NCBI RefSeq assembly: GCF_000829455.1
Contig: NZ_JXAK01000003.1
Coordinates: 62,001 to 126,000, forward strand
DNA from: Gordoniibacillus kamchatkensis
Lineage (GTDB): Bacteria; Bacillota; Bacilli; Paenibacillales; NBRC-103111
DNA: 64,000 nt
Reading direction: 5' to 3'
A program made the position numbers and the translations under genes. Every line of letters begins with the position of its first letter. Position 1 is the stretch's first letter. Below the pieces are notes generated by a model. It searched no databases. It was not told where the DNA came from and worked only from the letters and a program-made list of their open reading frames with translations. Below, piece after piece: positions 60,741 to 64,000 of this stretch.

Positions 60741-61644
60741 ATGCGGATCGCACTCGCAAAAATGAGAAAGAGCTGGCAATTGTACGCCATTTTGTTGCCG
60801 TCGCTCGTGTATTTGCTTGTTTTTAAATACGTCCCGATGGTCGGAGTGCAAATCGCGTTCAAAAATTATGTGGTGACGAAAGGCATATGGGGCAGCTCAT
60901 GGGTAGCTTCAAGCATTTCGCCGATTTTTTCCATCTGCCGATCTTCTGGAACATCGTGAAAAACACGTTCCTGATCAGCGTCTATTCGCTGCTGCTCGGC
61001 TTCCCGGCGCCGATCTTGCTGGCGCTGGCGCTGAACGAAGCGAGAAGCGGGGCCTTCAAGCGAATCGTGCAGCTCGTTACGTTCGCGCCTTACTTTATTT
61101 CCACCGTCATTATGGTCTCGATGATCATGCTGTTCCTGTCGCCGCAAATAGGCGTCGTCCATTTCCTGGCGCAAGCGTTCGGCTTCCCGGCGGACAACGT
61201 GCTGACCAAGCCCGAATATTTCAAAACCGTCTACGTGCTGTCGGAAGTGTGGCAATTTACGGGGTATGCGGCGGTCATTTACATGGCGGCGCTCGCCGGG
61301 GTCGACCCTCATCTGTACGAAGCGGCCAAAGTGGACGGGGCGTCGCGGTTGCAAAAGCTGATTCACATCGATTTGCCCGGCCTCATGCCGACTGCCGTCA
61401 TTTTGCTCATCCTGAATGCCGGGCAAGTGATGAACATCGGCTTCGAAAAAATTTATTTGCTGCAAACGCGATCAACGTCAGAACGTCGGAAGTGATTTCG
61501 ACCTACGTGTACAAAATGGGCCTCGTCGGCGCCAACTTCAGCTTCTCCACGGCGGTCGGCCTGTTCAATTCCGTCGTCAATCTGCTTCTGCTGCTCGGCG
61601 TCAACCTGATTGCGAAAAAATATTCCGAGCATAGCCTCTGGTAA
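60741..61644 (+). pseudogene. LplB-type sugar ABC transporter permease, two frameshifts
   Basis: Three frames give one permease of about 302 residues: KMRKSWQLYAILLPSLVYLL and AFKNYVVTKGIWGSSW (first), FKHFADFFHLPIFWNIVKNT to the EAA loop LYEAAKVDGASRLQKLIHID (second), and NAINVRTSEVISTYVYKMGL to SEHSLW (third). The first break is a missing base near 60903-60906 (expected WVGFKHF). The second is a missing A at 61464-61466 (expected LLQNAINVRTSEV). All six helices are present once corrected. GGAG lies 16 bases before ATG 60741, so GTG 60726 is possible. Forms the channel with the next permease. Confidence 0.88.
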
Positions 61645-61657
61645 AGGGGGGAACGCC

Positions 61658-62566
61658 TTGGCTTTGCACCGCACCGGCGCCGCCATTCGCGAAAGCTTCT
61701 CCGACAAAATGTTTGCGGCGTTCGTTTACGCCTTTCTCATCGTCTGTCTCGTGGTGGTAGCGTACCCGCTCGTTTACATCGTCAGCTCGTCCTTCAGCTC
61801 GTCCGCTGCAGTCATTTCCGGCCGGGTGTGGCTGCTCCCGGTCGAGCCTACATTGAAAGGATACAGGGCGGTGTTCGAGAACCCGCAAATTGTAAAAGGC
61901 TACCTGAACTCGCTGTTTTACACCGGCTTCGGCACGGCCATCAGCGTGGCGCTGACGATTACGGCGGCCTACCCGCTATCGCGCAAAGACATGTACGGGC
62001 GCAACGTCATTATGGCTTTATTCGTGTTTACGATGCTGTTCAGCGGCGGCTTGATCCCGTACTATTTGACGGTGAAGGGGCTCGATTTGCTGAATACGAG
62101 ATGGGCGATGGTTTTGCCGGGCGCCCTGGCTGTCTGGCAAGTCATCTTGGCCAGGACGTTTTTCCAAACGTCAATTCCCGCCGAGCTGACGGAAGCGGCG
62201 CATCTCGACGGCTGCGGCGATGCGAACTTTTTGCTGCGGGTCGTCCTGCCGCTGTCCAAGCCGATCATCGCCGTGCTCGTCCTCATGTATGCGATCGGCT
62301 ATTGGAACGCGTACTTCGACGCTTTGATTTTCCTGAAGTCGCCGGATTTGTACCCGCTTCAGCTCGTCTTGCGCAACATTTTGATTTTGAACTCCATCGA
62401 CGCCACGATGGTCAAGGATGTGAAGGAGCTGGCCGAGCGCCAGGGACTGAAGGAGCTGCTGAAATATTCGCTTATCGTCGTGGCGAGCGCTCCTATCCTT
62501 ATCATATATCCGTTTGTGCAGCGCCATTTTGTGAAAGGTTTGCTGATTGGCTCTCTGAAAGGATGA
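61658..62566 (+). CDS. YtcP/LplC-type sugar ABC transporter permease
   Basis: A 302-residue permease with six helices. The TTG start at 61658 follows AAAGGGGGG six bases upstream, 13 bases after the LplB-type gene; a longer frame reaching 61610 overlaps that gene. Markers are YPLVYIVSSSFSSSAAVISG, FSGGLIPYYLTVKGLDLLNT, the EAA loop ELTEAAHLDGCGDANFLLRV and the end FVQRHFVKGLLIGSLKG. It is followed by the binding-protein gene, the reverse of the usual A-B-C order. Confidence 0.93.
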   Translation: MALHRTGAAIRESFSDKMFAAFVYAFLIVCLVVVAYPLVYIVSSSFSSSAAVISGRVWLLPVEPTLKGYRAVFENPQIVKGYLNSLFYTGFGTAISVALTITAAYPLSRKDMYGRNVIMALFVFTMLFSGGLIPYYLTVKGLDLLNTRWAMVLPGALAVWQVILARTFFQTSIPAELTEAAHLDGCGDANFLLRVVLPLSKPIIAVLVLMYAIGYWNAYFDALIFLKSPDLYPLQLVLRNILILNSIDATMVKDVKELAERQGLKELLKYSLIVVASAPILIIYPFVQRHFVKGLLIGSLKG

Positions 62567-62595
62567 CACCCCACCGACAAAAGGAGTAGATCGCA

Positions 62596-64000
62596 ATGTC
62601 TACAAAACGAAAGGTTACGAAATGGGTAAGCTTGGCGCTGATCGCCTTGCTGCTGATGCTGACATTCGGCTGCGAGCAGAAGGCGGACCAGCCTGCTGCG
62701 GCGCCGTCAGCTTCTGGCGATGCGAAAGCGGGGGCGGCGCAAGGGAATTTCCAGGCTGCCGGGTTCCCTATCGTCCAGAACAAAATTACGATGACCGCCT
62801 TCGCCCCGCAATCCGCGAACATCGCCGATTTGAACACGAACTGGTTTACGAAATATTTGGAACAAAAAACGAATATACATCTGGATTGGCAGCTCGTTCC
62901 GCAGGACGGCTTGAACGAGAAGAAGCAGCTGCTGCTCGCCAGCGGCGATTACCCGGACATTTTCATGCAGGGCAATTTGACGAAAGAAGAGCAGCTGCTG
63001 TACGGCCAGCAAGGCGTGTTTATTCCTTTGAACAAGCTGATTGACCAGTACGCTCCCAACATTAAAAAAGCGTTCAAGGATATACCGTACTTGGAGAAGG
63101 CGATCACGGCACCAGACGGCAACATTTATGCGATTCCTTCCATCAACGAGTGCTTTCACTGTCAATTCGGCTCCAAAATGTGGGTCGATTCGAAATGGCT
63201 GAAAAACTTGGGAATGGAGCCGCCGAAAACGACGGACGACTTTTACAACATGCTGAAAGCGTTTAAGGAAAAAGACCCGAACGGCAACGGCAAGCAAGAC
63301 GAAATTCCGCTGACCGGCTCGCCGACCGGCTGGTACACGGATGTTTTCTCCTTCGTCATGAACGCCTTCATTTATTTCAACAAGGATAACAACTATTTCG
63401 ATATGCATAACGGCAAGCTGGAGACGATCGCCGACAAGCCGGGCTTCAAGAAAGGGCTGCAGTATTTGCACAAGCTTTATGCGGAAGGGCTGATCGACAA
63501 AGAAGCGTTCACGCAAAAATCCGATGCGCTGGCGCAAAAAGGCAACCATCCCGACGTCGCGATCGCGGGAGCGATTCCAGCCGGCTGGTTCGGCGAATTT
63601 ACGGACGCATCGCCGAACGCTACCCGGCACAAGGAGTACGATCCGATCGCCCCGCTCACCGGGCCGGACGGTATCTCGTACGCAGCGCACTATGTCGGCG
63701 TCGGCAACTCGGTATTCGCTATTACGAACAAAAACAAAAACCCGGAAGCGGCGATCCGCCTGGCCGACTACTTGTACTCCGAGGAAGGGACGATCATGTC
63801 CAACTTCGGCGAGGAAGGGAGAAACTGGGTGAAGTCGGGCGCGGACGAAAAAAATTTGCGGGGAACGGCGCCAAAAATTACAATCAAGGAAACGTCGTAC
63901 GGAGTCGGCCAAGTGCAGAACGACCATTGGAACCAGATGGGACCGGGGCTGCGTTCGGCGGAATTCCGCGAGACAGTCATGGCGACGGGACAGGATCCTT
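62596..64000 (+). CDS. LplA-type sugar-binding lipoprotein (runs off the window)
   Basis: The frame is open from ATG 62596 to the window end (468 residues so far). AAAAGGAG precedes the ATG. The signal peptide (WVSLALIALLLMLTFGC) ends in a weak lipobox. The mature part follows the LplA pattern: ITMTAFAPQSANIADLNTNW, LLASGDYPDIFMQGNLTKEE, IDQYAPNIKKAFKDIPYLEK and ADYLYSEEGTIMSNFGEEG. It lies after the two permeases of the YesMN-controlled operon and should bring the sugar to them. The 3' end lies outside the window. Confidence 0.92.
   Translation, partial: MSTKRKVTKWVSLALIALLLMLTFGCEQKADQPAAAPSASGDAKAGAAQGNFQAAGFPIVQNKITMTAFAPQSANIADLNTNWFTKYLEQKTNIHLDWQLVPQDGLNEKKQLLLASGDYPDIFMQGNLTKEEQLLYGQQGVFIPLNKLIDQYAPNIKKAFKDIPYLEKAITAPDGNIYAIPSINECFHCQFGSKMWVDSKWLKNLGMEPPKTTDDFYNMLKAFKEKDPNGNGKQDEIPLTGSPTGWYTDVFSFVMNAFIYFNKDNNYFDMHNGKLETIADKPGFKKGLQYLHKLYAEGLIDKEAFTQKSDALAQKGNHPDVAIAGAIPAGWFGEFTDASPNATRHKEYDPIAPLTGPDGISYAAHYVGVGNSVFAITNKNKNPEAAIRLADYLYSEEGTIMSNFGEEGRNWVKSGADEKNLRGTAPKITIKETSYGVGQVQNDHWNQMGPGLRSAEFRETVMATGQDP

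Overview
The window looks like chromosomal DNA of a Paenibacillus-type, spore-forming Gram-positive bacterium. Evidence: LplABC-type sugar ABC operons paired with AraC-type or YesMN-type regulators, SpoVR and PrkA sporulation proteins, an S-layer (SLH) protein, a 7TMR-DISM histidine kinase, GGAGG-type ribosome binding sites and frequent TTG/GTG starts. Most of the DNA is GC-rich. The SLH gene, the ECF41 locus and the bluB/CBO0543 stretch are visibly more AT-rich. No rRNA, tRNA, CRISPR array or transposase was seen.

Layout. 0-2.5 kb: a YolD-type cluster and an AT-rich SLH protein, abutting a 3' fragment of prkA. 3-12 kb: a TetR-controlled DHA2 efflux pump, an OmpR-type regulator divergent from a 7TMR-DISM sensor/kinase pair, an AraC regulator, a Gly/Tyr-rich protein and a LytTR-PAS histidine kinase. 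12-20 kb: a VanY-like lipoprotein, a DUF2334 deacetylase-like protein with FG-GAP repeats, a histidine kinase fused to an RsbR-like STAS region, a TetR-DUF817 pair and a DUF2087 regulator. 20.7-24.9 kb: small proteins, then an operon of a Ser/Gly-rich secreted protein, a glutathionylspermidine-synthase-like ATP-grasp ligase, a membrane-anchored protein and DUF350. This resembles the E. coli ygiBC/yjfLMC clusters and is the best candidate for an undescribed system. 25-32 kb: RidA and a sugar ABC operon with a membrane-bound AraC regulator and a perfect CcpA site. 32-42.5 kb: SpoVR, a flavin oxidoreductase with an ECF41 sigma factor, a sulfatase, a MATE pump, PpaC, BluB and two CBO0543 proteins. 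42.7-49.9 kb: a mannitol operon (mtlA-R-F-D) that carries its own ptsI and ptsH. 50-57 kb: an aldo/keto reductase, a TetR-hydrolase operon and a MocR-ddl-aminotransferase operon. 57-64 kb: a YesMN two-component system divergent from a second LplABC-type operon, whose binding protein runs off the end.

A recurring feature is damage by single bases. Seven protein-coding regions are interrupted, and an eighth, the 7TMR/kinase pair, may be split the same way. Almost every case is one missing base in or beside a short run, and the family sequence continues in the next frame. The density and uniformity suggest sequencing or assembly indels rather than real gene decay, so these genes are described as frameshifted but probably intact in the organism.
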